Below are positions 17,905 through 25,190 of a stretch of 64,000 bases of DNA, piece after piece. The notes below the pieces were generated by a model, which searched no databases, was not told where the DNA came from, and saw only the letters and a list, made by a program, of their open reading frames with translations. This DNA is from Aliidiomarina minuta (lineage in GTDB: Bacteria > Pseudomonadota > Gammaproteobacteria > Enterobacterales > Alteromonadaceae), in contig NZ_PIPL01000003.1 of the NCBI RefSeq assembly GCF_003987145.1, positions 62,001 to 126,000 of the forward strand. Reading direction: 5' to 3'. Every line of letters begins with the position of its first letter. Within the stretch, counting starts at the first letter, position 1. Made by a program: the position numbers and the translations under genes.

Positions 17905-19443
17905 ATGGCCGCTACGAATGCATTTGAATTACAACCCGGCCAGTTAACCCTGGCACAGTTGCGGGAAGTGGATCGTGCGCCAATGCGCGTGTCCCTGACC
18001 GGAGAGACTCGCCAACGAATTTCTGCTTCTGCAGATACCGTAGCGAAGGTCCTGGCGGAAGGTCGTGTGGTGTACGGTATTAATACCGGTTTTGGACTGC
18101 TTGCGAATACTCGTATTAAGCCGGAAGAATTGACCGAATTGCAGCGTAAAATTGTGCTGTCACATGCCGCTGGCGTGGGCAACCTGATGAAAGATCAGGT
18201 GGTGCGCCTGATGCTGTTGTTAAAAATAAATTCCCTGGCTCGTGGCTATTCAGGTGTACGTTTGCAGGTCATGGACGCTTTGATGGCTTTGCTGGAACAT
18301 GAAGTGTACCCCTGTATTCCAGAAAAAGGTTCGGTGGGCGCCAGTGGCGACTTAGCACCGTTGGCCCACCTGGTGTTGCCTTTGTTAGGCGAAGGCGAAG
18401 TACGTTTTAAAGGCGAGCGCATGCCGGCAGCTGAAGGCATAAAACATGCCGGTTTAGCGCCTATGGAGTTGGCACCGAAAGAAGGCCTGGCTTTGCTTAA
18501 TGGTACTCAGGCTTCAACAGCACTGGCGCTGCACAGTCTATTTGCGATTGAAGATGTATTCAGCGCGGGCTTGCTGGCGGGATCTTTGTCGCTCGAGGCG
18601 GCAATGGGTTCAAGAACACCTTTTGATGAGCGTATTCATGCCGTACGAGGTCAGCCGGGACAAATTAAAGTGGCCGCTGCGTTGCGCGAAATACTTGCTA
18701 ACGACAGTGAAATAGGTAGTTCTCACGCTGAATGTGGCAAAGTTCAGGACCCCTATTCGCTGCGCTGTCAGCCGCAGGTTATGGGCGCCATACTGGACCA
18801 GATAACTTTCAATGCTGGGGTACTGGAACGCGAAGCCAATGGTGTGACCGACAATCCGCTGGTGTTTGCCGACGATGACGACATTCTTTCCGGCGGTAAT
18901 TTTCATGCCGAACCCGTGGCACTGGCAGCTGATGCTCTGGCCATTGCCTGCAGTGAAATTGGTGCCCTGTCGGAGCGTCGTATGGCCTTGCTTATCGACC
19001 AGAATCTAAGCAACCTGCCGCCGTTTCTGGTTGAAAATGGCGGTGTGAATTCAGGTTTTATGCTGGCTCAGGTGACCGCAGCAGCGCTGGCTTCTGAGAA
19101 CAAAAGCCTGGCTCATCCAGCGTCCGTAGACAGTCTGCCGACATCAGCAAACCAGGAAGATCATGTGTCTATGGCAACGTTTGCTGCGCGGCGGTTGCAG
19201 GATTTAGCCAGTAACACCGCTTATATACTGGCGGTGGAGTTATTGGCGGCTGCTCAGGGGGTTGACTTCAGACGACCACTGAAAAGTTCAGTGGTCGTGG
19301 AAAAATTGCATCAGGCAATTCGCAATGAAGTCAGTTTTTACAGCGAGGATCGCTATTTTTCACCGGATATTGAGTCAATAGCGGGTTTGATCCGTTCAGG
19401 TAAGTTGACGCCTTTGGTTAGCCTGAGAATAAGCGCTGATTAA
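17905..19443 (+). CDS. hutH: Histidine ammonia-lyase
   Basis: First enzyme of histidine degradation: it removes ammonia from L-histidine to give urocanate. At 512 residues it carries GSVGASGDLAPLAHL; the Ala-Ser-Gly in this stretch cyclises to the MIO cofactor. Other family landmarks are YGINTGFG near the N terminus (with the catalytic Tyr), LLNGTQAS, QDPYSLRCQPQV and the NQEDHVSMAT motif. GGAAGGAA precedes the ATG. It ends the hutCUH operon, and a terminator hairpin overlaps its last codons. Confidence 0.97.
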   Translation: MAATNAFELQPGQLTLAQLREVDRAPMRVSLTGETRQRISASADTVAKVLAEGRVVYGINTGFGLLANTRIKPEELTELQRKIVLSHAAGVGNLMKDQVVRLMLLLKINSLARGYSGVRLQVMDALMALLEHEVYPCIPEKGSVGASGDLAPLAHLVLPLLGEGEVRFKGERMPAAEGIKHAGLAPMELAPKEGLALLNGTQASTALALHSLFAIEDVFSAGLLAGSLSLEAAMGSRTPFDERIHAVRGQPGQIKVAAALREILANDSEIGSSHAECGKVQDPYSLRCQPQVMGAILDQITFNAGVLEREANGVTDNPLVFADDDDILSGGNFHAEPVALAADALAIACSEIGALSERRMALLIDQNLSNLPPFLVENGGVNSGFMLAQVTAAALASENKSLAHPASVDSLPTSANQEDHVSMATFAARRLQDLASNTAYILAVELLAAAQGVDFRRPLKSSVVVEKLHQAIRNEVSFYSEDRYFSPDIESIAGLIRSGKLTPLVSLRISAD

Positions 19444-19455
19444 AATCAGCGTTTT
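19434..19455 (+). terminator. Terminator of hutCUH, overlapping hutH and the convergent gene
   Basis: CGCTGATT (19434-19441), AA, AATCAGCG (19444-19451), then TTTT. The left arm encodes the last hutH codons and the right arm the last codons of the convergent acetyltransferase gene. Confidence 0.75.
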
Positions 19456-20348
19456 GCCATGACGACGAAACGACCGTTAAAATAAGCCACCGGGCTTTCG
19501 TCGTCATATACCGTGACCTCAACATTCAGGTGCGCGTTTTTAGCTGATTTTAAGCACTCCATATCACCTTGCATATCTTCCAGGTGAACTTCAGCACGGG
19601 GCTCTGAGGCGAGCGGCTTTTTATAGGAAATAGTGCCTTCTCCTAATACCACCGAACCCTGCAGACCTCGTTCCTGCAATTGCAACTGAACCATGCCCCA
19701 GCCTGTCAAAGTAGCTAGCGAATAAATACTGCCAGCGAACATGGTGTTGTGCACATTCAGGTTGCGGGTAATCGTGGCACGCACTTCTAAATCACGACCC
19801 GTGTACTGGTAGATACGTATTCCCATGGCATCGCTGATGGGAATTTGCTCCTGCCAGGTTTGCTGTAGATCGTGGCACCAGCCCGGGCGATAAATAATGT
19901 GATTACTGGGGTCTATATATTTTACCAGCTGATGTTCTGCCATTGGATTTTTAACTTGATCCGCTTCTTCTTTAAGCTCATAACCGCAACGAAGGTAAAA
20001 ACCCAGAGTAGTGTCCCGCGAGTTGATAATGATTCGGTTGGCTCCCTGGTCACGTGCGCGTAATTCCAGGTGTTTAATGATACGCACACCGTGGCCTTCT
20101 CCCTGTTCGTCGGGATCAACCACCATGAAGCGTATCTGAGCTTCCTCAGGACTGTTGAAATGAAGACGGCCACAACCTATAGGTTTTGCCTCAGCATTGA
20201 GCAGCATGCAGTGCTCACTGACCTGATCGTACTCATCTTGCTCGGACCCGCGCGGACGATTAAAAGGCTCACGCAGGACACGCCAGCGCAATTCAAAGTA
20301 CTGTTTAAGTTCCTTTTCACTCTGGGGAGCGATAATTGAGTATTTCAT
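19446..20348 (-). CDS. YiiD-like GNAT plus hotdog thioesterase-domain protein
   Basis: A 300-residue two-domain protein. Residues 1-145 form a GNAT acyltransferase domain with the acetyl-CoA-binding turn EQGEGHGVRIIKHLE. About 155-298 form a YiiD-type hotdog thioesterase domain (NVHNTMFAGSIYSLATLTGWG). This is the domain order of E. coli YiiD, which has been linked to malonyl-ACP decarboxylation and initiation of fatty-acid synthesis; I recall this and it should be checked before transfer. An AGGAAG ribosome site precedes the ATG. Nearby yihY and dtd also lie beside yiiD in E. coli, which supports orthology. Confidence 0.85.
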   Translation of the reverse strand: MKYSIIAPQSEKELKQYFELRWRVLREPFNRPRGSEQDEYDQVSEHCMLLNAEAKPIGCGRLHFNSPEEAQIRFMVVDPDEQGEGHGVRIIKHLELRARDQGANRIIINSRDTTLGFYLRCGYELKEEADQVKNPMAEHQLVKYIDPSNHIIYRPGWCHDLQQTWQEQIPISDAMGIRIYQYTGRDLEVRATITRNLNVHNTMFAGSIYSLATLTGWGMVQLQLQERGLQGSVVLGEGTISYKKPLASEPRAEVHLEDMQGDMECLKSAKNAHLNVEVTVYDDESPVAYFNGRFVVMAKR

Positions 20349-20403
20349 AGCTTCCTGATTGGCATGAGATAACCTAAACTGGTTCCCATTGCATTTTGTA
20401 CGG

Positions 20404-21087
20404 ATGATTCGGCCTTTGACCCACCCAACGGACTTTGAATATGAACTGGCTAAATCCTCTATCCTGTATCTGACAGGAGATTCAGAGGTTAGAGTAGTAG
20501 TGCTGGAGAATCAAGATTATCGCTTTCTGGTGATCAATGGTGCTATCCAGAGTGTATTAAAGTTACAGGACCCGAAAGCCTTAGTTTTGCCTCACCAGCT
20601 GGAGCTTCTGGCTGAATTGCCTCAACTAGCGCCAACCGCGCGAGTACTGGAACTTGGACTCGGTGGTGGCAGCGCGTTGCGGCATGCCAGCTATTGTTAT
20701 CCTCAGCTGTATTGGTGCTGTCTGGAGACCAATGCAGAAGTTATCAACCTGTATTGGGAGTACTTTGCTCCAGAGCAGGAACTGGCTGAACATGAAATTA
20801 TTCTCAGCGACAGTTTAGAGTGGTTGCAAAAGACGCCAGCGCGACAACAATTTGAGCTGATCCTCTGTGATGTCTATGCTGAGGTGCAGGCTCCGTTGCT
20901 GGAAGCATGCTTGGGACGACTGAGTGCTGATGGCGTATTGATGGTTAACTGGTTACCGCATCTGCAACCACAGGGTAACAAGAGCCTGGACTTTTTTCAC
21001 TGGCTATCGGCGCAACAGAATTTGCAGCATACTATGCAAAAGGTGAAAGGGTTCCGGAATCAGATCCACCGGCTTACTAAGATTTAA
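20404..21087 (+). CDS. Spermidine-synthase-like SAM-binding protein
   Basis: A 227-residue protein with a Rossmann-fold methyltransferase core. Motif I is LELGLGGGSALRHA (about 80-93), followed by CCLETNAEVI and the acidic ILSDSLEWL stretch found in SpeE-like proteins. It lacks clear aminopropyltransferase substrate signatures and has no speD or speA neighbour, so it may be a methyltransferase rather than a polyamine enzyme. Start choice is uncertain: neither the ATG at 20404 nor a TTG at 20389 has a convincing ribosome site. It is followed after 8 bp by yihY, probably in one transcript with dtd. Confidence 0.65.
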   Translation: MIRPLTHPTDFEYELAKSSILYLTGDSEVRVVVLENQDYRFLVINGAIQSVLKLQDPKALVLPHQLELLAELPQLAPTARVLELGLGGGSALRHASYCYPQLYWCCLETNAEVINLYWEYFAPEQELAEHEIILSDSLEWLQKTPARQQFELILCDVYAEVQAPLLEACLGRLSADGVLMVNWLPHLQPQGNKSLDFFHWLSAQQNLQHTMQKVKGFRNQIHRLTKI

Positions 21088-21095
21088 GGAGTGTT

Positions 21096-22034
21096 ATGGT
21101 TGACTGGAAACAGCAGCGTCAACAAGTAGCAAAATTGTCCGTTGAGCGGGGCAAAACGGTGTATGAGTTTTTAACTCATTTCATTAAGCGCTGTATCCAT
21201 GACCGGGTAACCATTACCGCAGGACACCTTACGTACGTCAGTTTATTGTCTTTTGTGCCTTTAGTGGCGGTTATTTTTGCAGTTTTTGCCACTTTCCCGA
21301 TGTTCGAAGACATGCGCCGTACGATTGAAGAAGCCTTGATTGGGAATCTGGTGCCAGCCAGCGGTGACGCTATTCGCGAATATCTGAATAAATTTGTCGA
21401 GAACGCCAGTCAGCTGTCTGCTGTTGGCAGCATATTCTTATTCGTCGTCGCTATTATGCTGATGTCGGTTATCGACAGAGCATTGAACTATATCTGGCGC
21501 ATTAAGAAGCGGCGTCGCTTTATTATTTCACTGGCGGTGTACTGGATGGTGCTGACCCTGGGGCCAGTGTTGGTGGGAATCAGTATTGGTGTGAGTTCTT
21601 ATTTATTGTCGGTGTCCTCTGTGGCTGATGATTATATTAGCGGTATACGCACCCTGATGCTGACGTTGCTGCCTTTCTTCGCTACTTTGGTCGCATTTTT
21701 ACTGCTTTACATCATGGTGCCTAACAAAGTGGTGCGGGCGCGCCATGCTATCTGGGGCGCGTTGTTTTCGGCGTTGGCATTTGAACTTGCTAAACTTGGA
21801 TTTGGCCTGTACCTCCAGTACTTCCCTGCCTATGAAGTAATTTACGGGGCCGTGGCGACCATTCCTATTCTGATTGTCTGGATTTTCCTGTCCTGGAACA
21901 TTATTTTATTGGGTGCTGAGCTTACCGCCAGTGTGGAAGAGTTTTTACATGAGAAAGCAGAACCCACCCCGGAGGAGGAGCAGGACCTGGATACTGATCA
22001 TGACAGAGAAATACAGGGACCTGGCGTAAATTAA
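21096..22034 (+). CDS. yihY: YihY/BrkB-family inner-membrane protein
   Basis: Polytopic membrane protein of 312 residues with about six hydrophobic segments. It shows the YihY pattern: AGHLTYVSLLSFVPLVAVIFAV near residue 40, then the middle segment around VSVIDRALNYIWRIKKRRR-type sequence and YEVIYGAVATIPILIVWIFLSW near 245. The old name ribonuclease BN for this family is wrong; its function is not established. The C terminus is a soluble acidic tail (EEEQDLDTDHDRE). The ATG has AAGGAG upstream. It precedes dtd by one base, the same order as in E. coli. Confidence 0.9.
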   Translation: MVDWKQQRQQVAKLSVERGKTVYEFLTHFIKRCIHDRVTITAGHLTYVSLLSFVPLVAVIFAVFATFPMFEDMRRTIEEALIGNLVPASGDAIREYLNKFVENASQLSAVGSIFLFVVAIMLMSVIDRALNYIWRIKKRRRFIISLAVYWMVLTLGPVLVGISIGVSSYLLSVSSVADDYISGIRTLMLTLLPFFATLVAFLLLYIMVPNKVVRARHAIWGALFSALAFELAKLGFGLYLQYFPAYEVIYGAVATIPILIVWIFLSWNIILLGAELTASVEEFLHEKAEPTPEEEQDLDTDHDREIQGPGVN

Positions 22035-22035
22035 A

Positions 22036-22473
22036 ATGATTGCATTGATACAGCGGGTAAGCTCGGCCCGCGTCGAAGTTGACGAGCGTGACATAGCTAA
22101 TATTGAAAAGGGGATATTGATCCTGCTTGGCGTGGAGAAATCAGATACTCAGGAGAAAGCGGCGCAACTGGCTAAGCGCGTAGCGGGCTATCGTATATTT
22201 GCGGATGCTGAAGGAAAAATGAATCTGGATGTAAAAGACGCGGGTGGGCAAGCCCTGGTCGTGTCTCAATTTACACTGGCTGCAGATACCCGCAAAGGTC
22301 GTCGACCCAGCTTTTCTTCATCAGCTGCACCGGAACAGGCCGAGCCGTTGTATGAATTTTTTTGCCAGCAATTGGCGGAACAAGGCATTCGGGTACAGAA
22401 AGGGCAGTTTGCTGCCGATATGAAAGTACATCTGGTCAATGACGGCCCTGTTACTTTTCAACTAACGGTTTAA
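22036..22473 (+). CDS. dtd: D-aminoacyl-tRNA deacylase
   Basis: Proofreading enzyme that hydrolyses D-amino acids (and glycine) from mischarged tRNAs. It is 145 residues, the family length. Diagnostic motifs are SQFTLAADTRKGRRPSF near residue 78, which includes the SQFTL signature, and VNDGPVTF near the C terminus, whose Gly-cisPro partner motif forms the chiral pocket. It lies one base after yihY and two bases before a lipoprotein gene, in a tightly packed operon. Confidence 0.97.
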   Translation: MIALIQRVSSARVEVDERDIANIEKGILILLGVEKSDTQEKAAQLAKRVAGYRIFADAEGKMNLDVKDAGGQALVVSQFTLAADTRKGRRPSFSSSAAPEQAEPLYEFFCQQLAEQGIRVQKGQFAADMKVHLVNDGPVTFQLTV

Positions 22474-22475
22474 GC

Positions 22476-22931
22476 ATGCGAAGAAAATATTGTTGTGGAC
22501 TGCTACTGACTGTCTTTTTGTCTGCCTGCTCAGACACCACAGAGAGTGCTGACCATCCAGCTACTCCGCTGGTTGTGGCTGGTGATGAAAGCGGACTGCA
22601 AGGTAGTTGGAGACTGGTTGACATGACCGCCCGTATTGAAGTGGGCGAAGCCACTCTGGCGGCTGGTTACACAGTAACCTTTGACGAAGATGGTTCTCTT
22701 AATGGGTCTGCAGACTGCAATTATTTTTACGGCAGCTATGCCGCCAGCAGTGATTACAAGCTCTCGGTTTCAACTCTGGATAAGACCCAGGCCGCCTGTC
22801 CGCAACCCTCAGTATGGAGCCTGTATCTGGGCATTTTACAAAGTGCTTTGCGTTATGAACGCATGGGCGATCGTTTAATTATTACTTCTACTTTAAATGG
22901 ACGCCTGGTTTTCGAACAGGTTAGCGGATAA
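22476..22931 (+). CDS. META-domain lipoprotein (HslJ-like)
   Basis: A 151-residue predicted lipoprotein. The lipobox LSAC (Cys18) follows a hydrophobic signal. About residues 43-150 match a META domain, with LQGSWRLVDM, VTFDEDGSLNGSADCNYFYGSY and the spaced cysteines (DCN and ACP) found in HslJ-like proteins. Such proteins sit in the envelope and are linked to stress or antibiotic tolerance in a few bacteria, but the biochemical role is unknown. It is packed between dtd and an SDR gene. Confidence 0.85.
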   Translation: MRRKYCCGLLLTVFLSACSDTTESADHPATPLVVAGDESGLQGSWRLVDMTARIEVGEATLAAGYTVTFDEDGSLNGSADCNYFYGSYAASSDYKLSVSTLDKTQAACPQPSVWSLYLGILQSALRYERMGDRLIITSTLNGRLVFEQVSG

Positions 22932-22936
22932 GTTCA

Positions 22937-23647
22937 ATGAAATTACTATTGATTGGGGCTGGTGGTGGTCTTGGCCGTGCGTTGTTGCAGCACTATCTGG
23001 AATATTGTGATGAAATTCACGCCATCAGCCGCCGTAGTCGGCCTTTGTCTTTGCCTGCTCAGGTGCACTGGCATGAACTGGAAGGGGAGCTGGATGATTA
23101 TCAGCAGCTTTGTTTGCGTTGGTCTGAAGCAGGAGAAAAGTTTGACGGGGTTATCAGCACTATCGGCTGGCTTCATCAGGGCGACTGGCAGCCGGAACGG
23201 CGTATAGAAGCTTTGAATCAAGAGCAGTTACAGTCGTATTTTAATGTAAATGCCATTATGCCGATCATGTTGTTGCAGGCAATTAAACCACTGTTGCCAA
23301 AAAAGAAGCCCTGCTTTGTAGTTCAGCTAGGTGCTAAAGTGGGCAGTATCAGCGATAATCAACTGGGTGGCTGGTATGGTTACCGCGCCTCAAAAGCTGC
23401 CCTGAATATGCTTTTTAAAACGGCGGCTATTGAGTTTAAACGTACTCACAAACAGCTAAGCCTGGCGGTTATTCATCCGGGTACAACTGATAGTGATTTA
23501 TCCGAACCCTTTCAGCAGCGCATAGAGCCGGGCAAGTTATATACCGCCGAACAAAGCGCGGCCAGAATTGCGTCAGTCATTGAACAGCTAAAGCCTGCCT
23601 CTAGTGGCGGTTTCTGGTTTTGGGACGGAACAGCGCTTCCTTACTAA
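22937..23647 (+). CDS. Short-chain dehydrogenase/reductase
   Basis: An NAD(P)-dependent oxidoreductase of the SDR family, 236 residues. The N-terminal nucleotide-binding loop GAGGGLGRALLQ starts at residue 8, the STIGW stretch takes the NNAG position, and the active-site YRASK (YGYRASKAALNML) follows at about 148-152. It resembles CsgA/C-factor-like SDRs of marine gammaproteobacteria. The basic SRRSR after beta-strand 2 suggests NADP preference. Substrate unknown. It starts six bases after the upstream lipoprotein gene. Confidence 0.85.
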   Translation: MKLLLIGAGGGLGRALLQHYLEYCDEIHAISRRSRPLSLPAQVHWHELEGELDDYQQLCLRWSEAGEKFDGVISTIGWLHQGDWQPERRIEALNQEQLQSYFNVNAIMPIMLLQAIKPLLPKKKPCFVVQLGAKVGSISDNQLGGWYGYRASKAALNMLFKTAAIEFKRTHKQLSLAVIHPGTTDSDLSEPFQQRIEPGKLYTAEQSAARIASVIEQLKPASSGGFWFWDGTALPY

Positions 23648-23716
23648 CAGCGACTTGCCGGAGCTTCGAAAGTGGTTCATGCTAGTTGCAATAACGATAA
23701 CTAATAAAGGTGTAAT

Positions 23717-24004
23717 ATGAATTATTTTCTGGCTTTGGTGCTTCCTCCTCTGGCTCTTTACTTAAGTGGCAAAAGGCTGCAGGTAGTAATCAGCCTGGTG
23801 CTCTTCGTAATGGCTATCTGGACTCTTTGGCTGGCTAATGAGGAAATTTTCATGGGCGGCTATGCAGCAGGCCCGGTACTTTATGTTATCTCTTTAATCC
23901 ATGCTTTTGTTTTTGTACATCGCTTTTATCAGCAAGAAGCGGGTGAGGTTCACCCTCATCGTGGAACTGATACGCAGTCTAAACCAACAGATAAAACTGA
24001 ATAA
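23717..24004 (+). CDS. Small two-helix membrane protein, YqaE/Pmp3-like
   Basis: A 95-residue protein with two or three hydrophobic stretches in its first 75 residues and a polar tail. The start NYFLALVLPPLALYLSGKR resembles the LPPLAVFL motif of YqaE/Pmp3 proteins, small membrane proteins linked to salt and osmotic stress, but the protein is longer than typical members and the match is modest. AAGGTG precedes the ATG. Confidence 0.55.
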   Translation: MNYFLALVLPPLALYLSGKRLQVVISLVLFVMAIWTLWLANEEIFMGGYAAGPVLYVISLIHAFVFVHRFYQQEAGEVHPHRGTDTQSKPTDKTE

Positions 24005-24088
24005 ATCAAAAAGTTGTCTTGAAAGCAAGAGGGGCTGGTGCCATCTTAATCTATATAACTTGGTGGCTTGCCCCAGTGGAGATAACTG

Positions 24089-24349
24089 ATGAAAAATGAA
24101 CTCGATACCCGAGAAATCCTGGCTGTATTTGAAAAGATCCGCAATCATGGTGAATTGAAGGACGAGCGCTATCAACTTGCTGGCGTGACTGCTTTTACTG
24201 ATCATGATGGTTATACCGTGTTCATGGAAGACGCCAGCGTTAAATTACGTACCGGCTTTCACAATACCTATCATCTGGATTATTCATCCCAACGCGACGC
24301 AGAAAACTTCCTCAAAAAACTCCATCAAATCGATCGTGATTACGAATAA
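24089..24349 (+). CDS. DUF3081-like small protein
   Basis: An 86-residue soluble protein. The pattern ELDTREILAVFEKIRNHGE, then LAGVTAFTDHDGYTVFMEDA and a C-terminal DRDYE looks like the DUF3081 family of marine gammaproteobacteria. The function of that family is unknown. A -10-like TATATAACT lies upstream at about 24054, so it may have its own promoter. Family name is from memory of the pattern. Confidence 0.65.
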   Translation: MKNELDTREILAVFEKIRNHGELKDERYQLAGVTAFTDHDGYTVFMEDASVKLRTGFHNTYHLDYSSQRDAENFLKKLHQIDRDYE

Positions 24350-24372
24350 AAAAAGCAAAGGGTCTTTTCAAT

Positions 24373-25023
24373 ATGAGTTCAGCAAAATATTCATTAGGTG
24401 AGGAAATTGCTCACTCGGTAAGTCATGGCATTGGTGTGATACTTAGTGGTGTTGGCCTGGGGTTTCTGATTTGGTTATCGCTTGAGTACGGCGATGCCTG
24501 GCATTTGGCGAGCAGCATTATTTATGGCTTTTCTTTAATTCTGCTATATAGCGCTTCAACTCTGTATCACGCAATTACCAACGAGAAAGCCAAACGGTTT
24601 TTTCAGCTTATGGACCATTCGGCAATTTTTGTGCTTATTGCCGGTACCTATACGCCCTTTGCGCTGGTCAGTCTGCGCGGTCCCTGGGGCTGGAGCCTTT
24701 TTGCGGTGGTCTGGACCATCGCTTTTGCGGGGATTCTGCTGGAAACCTTAAAAAAAGAACGCATTAAATGGCTCTCATTAACGCTGTATCTGGGTCTTGG
24801 CTGGATGGCACTGATTGTTATTAAGCCAATGCTGGAAATGGTACCTGCCGCCGGGCTTTGGTTCTTGTTGGCGGGGGGCTTAAGCTATTCGTTAGGGGTT
24901 ATCTTTTATGTACGCAAACAGATGCTGTATCACCATGCGATATGGCATTTATTTGTGCTGGCGGGTAGCCTGCTGCATTTCTTTGCGGTTATCTATGGCG
25001 TTATTCTGCCAGCCCAGTCGTAG
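24373..25023 (+). CDS. Hemolysin III / PAQR-family membrane protein
   Basis: A 216-residue membrane protein with seven predicted membrane segments. The PAQR/HlyIII metal-site residues are visible: SHGIG near the N terminus, SASTLYHA (Ser and His), MDHSAIFVLIAGTYTPF (Asp and His) and the final HHAIWHLFVLAG (two His). Bacterial relatives (YqfA/TrhA) influence membrane energetics and fluidity; the hemolysin label is historical. It follows the DUF3081-like gene by 23 bp. An 11-bp tandem repeat follows its stop codon. Confidence 0.9.
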   Translation: MSSAKYSLGEEIAHSVSHGIGVILSGVGLGFLIWLSLEYGDAWHLASSIIYGFSLILLYSASTLYHAITNEKAKRFFQLMDHSAIFVLIAGTYTPFALVSLRGPWGWSLFAVVWTIAFAGILLETLKKERIKWLSLTLYLGLGWMALIVIKPMLEMVPAAGLWFLLAGGLSYSLGVIFYVRKQMLYHHAIWHLFVLAGSLLHFFAVIYGVILPAQS

Positions 25024-25031
25024 TATCAAAC

Positions 25032-25119
25032 GTGAGGTCTAAGTCAGGTATAACTCAGGTATAACTCAGGTATAACTCAGGTATAGCTGAGGTATAGCTG
25101 AGGTATAAATAAGGCATAA
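25032..25119. repeat. 11-bp tandem repeat, eight units
   Basis: Eight consecutive 11-bp units with consensus CT(C/G)AGGTATAA; the central six (25043-25108) are nearly identical and the outer two diverge. It fills the gap between the HlyIII gene and the typA terminator. The period is about one helical turn and not a multiple of three. Confidence 0.9.
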
Positions 25120-25160
25120 AAAAATGACCCGGCGTCAATAATAAAACTGACACCGGGTCA
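25118..25160 (-). terminator. typA intrinsic terminator
   Basis: On the minus strand TGACCCGG and GTCA pair with TGAC and CCGGGTCA, with one mismatch and a roughly 10-base loop, followed by seven T. It ends exactly where the 11-bp repeats begin. Confidence 0.88.
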
Positions 25161-25190
25161 CTTACTTTCTGGCCTGGACTCTAAAGAGGT

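Noticed and set aside
20404..21087. True spermidine synthase (speE).
   Set aside because: Only the SAM-binding core is clear; polyamine-site residues and speD are missing, so I keep it as spermidine-synthase-like.
24020..24078. Imperfect GGGGC...GCCCC dyad before the DUF3081-like gene.
   Set aside because: Few of the arm bases pair beyond the ends; not better than chance.
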